Assembly (NCBI GenBank): GCA_903837305.1
Contig: CAILUB010000241.1
Coordinates: 1 to 5,911 of the forward strand
Length of the DNA stretch: 5,911 nt
Direction of reading: 5' to 3'
Origin: an uncultured Cytophagaceae bacterium
GTDB taxonomy: Bacteria > Bacteroidota > Bacteroidia > Cytophagales > Spirosomataceae
Below the pieces are notes generated by a model. That model did not search any database. It was given only the letters and a program-made list of their open reading frames with translations, and was not told the DNA's origin. Below are positions 5,468 to 5,911 of the stretch, piece after piece (within the stretch, counting starts at the first letter, position 1; each line of letters starts with the position of its first letter). A program made the translations under genes and the position numbers.

Positions 5468-5911
5468 ATGAATGAAACTGCCACACTTGCTGCTCAGCAA
5501 GTGGAACTCACACACGCTATTGACACTGTTTGGGTGGCCCTATGTGCCGCTCTTATTTTCCAGATGGAAGGAGGATTTGCTCTTTTAGAAGCAGGATTCG
5601 TCCGTTCTAAAAATGCCATCAGTATTATTGCCAAAGTGATGATCGACATCATCTTTGGCGGAGTTGCTTTCTATTTAGTCGGATTTGGAATTGCCTATGG
5701 CAAATCCAATGGCTACTGGGCTTTCGACACCGGAATAATGGACGGTGATCTAGGTCTAGGATTAACCATCTCAAATTCACTATTCTGGTTCATCCAAATG
5801 GGCTTTGCCGTAGCAGCTATCTCTATTGTTTCTGGCGGTGTGGCGGAAAGAATGAAAATGTGGGCTTATGCTGTTTATGTAGTGATCTTCAGCGCCGTTT
5901 TATATCCATTA
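5468..5911 (+). CDS. amt: Ammonium transporter, Amt family (3' end beyond the window)
   Basis: Only the first 148 codons are present; the frame is open to the last base, and the full family length is about 400-450 residues. Amt proteins are trimeric inner-membrane channels for ammonium/ammonia. Seen here: a short hydrophilic N-terminus, then TM1 (about 20-41), TM2 (about 53-77), TM3 (about 104-124) and the start of TM4 (from about 131). Family motifs are EGGFALLEAGFVRSKNA (34-50) and IVSGGVAERMK (120-130). By alignment with E. coli AmtB, F113 corresponds to gate residue F107, while I109 occupies the place of F103 of the external recruitment site. I find no cleavable signal peptide of the E. 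coli kind. The leader is A-rich (ACAAAACACAAAACC) without Shine-Dalgarno. A glnK/PII gene often follows amt, but that region is not in the window. It is divergent from GH20 and so is not in that operon. Confidence 0.93.
   Translation, partial: MNETATLAAQQVELTHAIDTVWVALCAALIFQMEGGFALLEAGFVRSKNAISIIAKVMIDIIFGGVAFYLVGFGIAYGKSNGYWAFDTGIMDGDLGLGLTISNSLFWFIQMGFAVAAISIVSGGVAERMKMWAYAVYVVIFSAVLYPL
5484..5503 (+). repeat. 8-bp hairpin just inside the amt coding region
   Basis: CACTTGCT (5484-5491) and AGCAAGTG (5496-5503) are perfect complements around GCTC. The stem starts 16 bases after the first base of the amt start codon and covers codons 6-12. A stable hairpin so close to the initiation site could reduce ribosome access, but stems of this size are expected about once by chance in a window this long. 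Confidence 0.4.

Noticed and set aside
1..5911. CRISPR array, tRNA/rRNA, insertion sequence or attachment site
   Set aside because: No regularly spaced repeats, transposase motifs or structured RNA genes were seen; nearly all bases are accounted for by five coding regions.

Overview
The window looks like a chromosomal segment of a Bacteroidota bacterium, probably a free-living polysaccharide degrader. The evidence is the gene content (GH105, GH20 and secreted nuclease with short Lys-Lys signal peptides ending near Ala-Gln), the absence of Shine-Dalgarno sequences with A-rich leaders instead, and an exact TAnnTTTG -7 promoter element ahead of the last gene. The lineage within the phylum is not resolvable by eye; a Cytophagales-like genome would fit.

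Layout. (1) Bases 1-135 are an AT-rich leader with no recognisable gene. (2) On the + strand, kduI (136-966) and a two-domain GH105 unsaturated uronyl hydrolase (968-2833) are separated by one base and form an operon. GH105 releases unsaturated uronic acid from pectic or rhamnogalacturonan oligosaccharides. That product rearranges spontaneously into the KduI substrate, so the two genes are consecutive steps of one pathway. (3) On the - strand, a GH20 beta-N-acetylhexosaminidase (5367-3484) and a secreted DRGH-type DNA/RNA endonuclease (3484-2810) are fused by a TAATG stop/start overlap. The pair fits extracellular or periplasmic scavenging of amino sugars and nucleic acids. (4) On the + strand, diverging from GH20 across a 100-base intergenic region, an ammonium transporter gene (amt) starts at 5468 and runs off the window end.

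The two operons converge with no intergenic space: their coding regions overlap by 24 bases (2810-2833), and those 24 bases are exactly bounded by a 6-bp inverted repeat containing both stop codons. A longer perfect hairpin (11-bp arms) lies about 100 bases further on, inside the nuclease gene. These structures are the least expected feature of the window. All enzymes belong to known families and have their key catalytic or metal-binding residues, so I see no clearly new biological system. The most interesting leads are the convergent-overlap architecture, the hairpins in the nuclease gene and the GH20-nuclease coupling.
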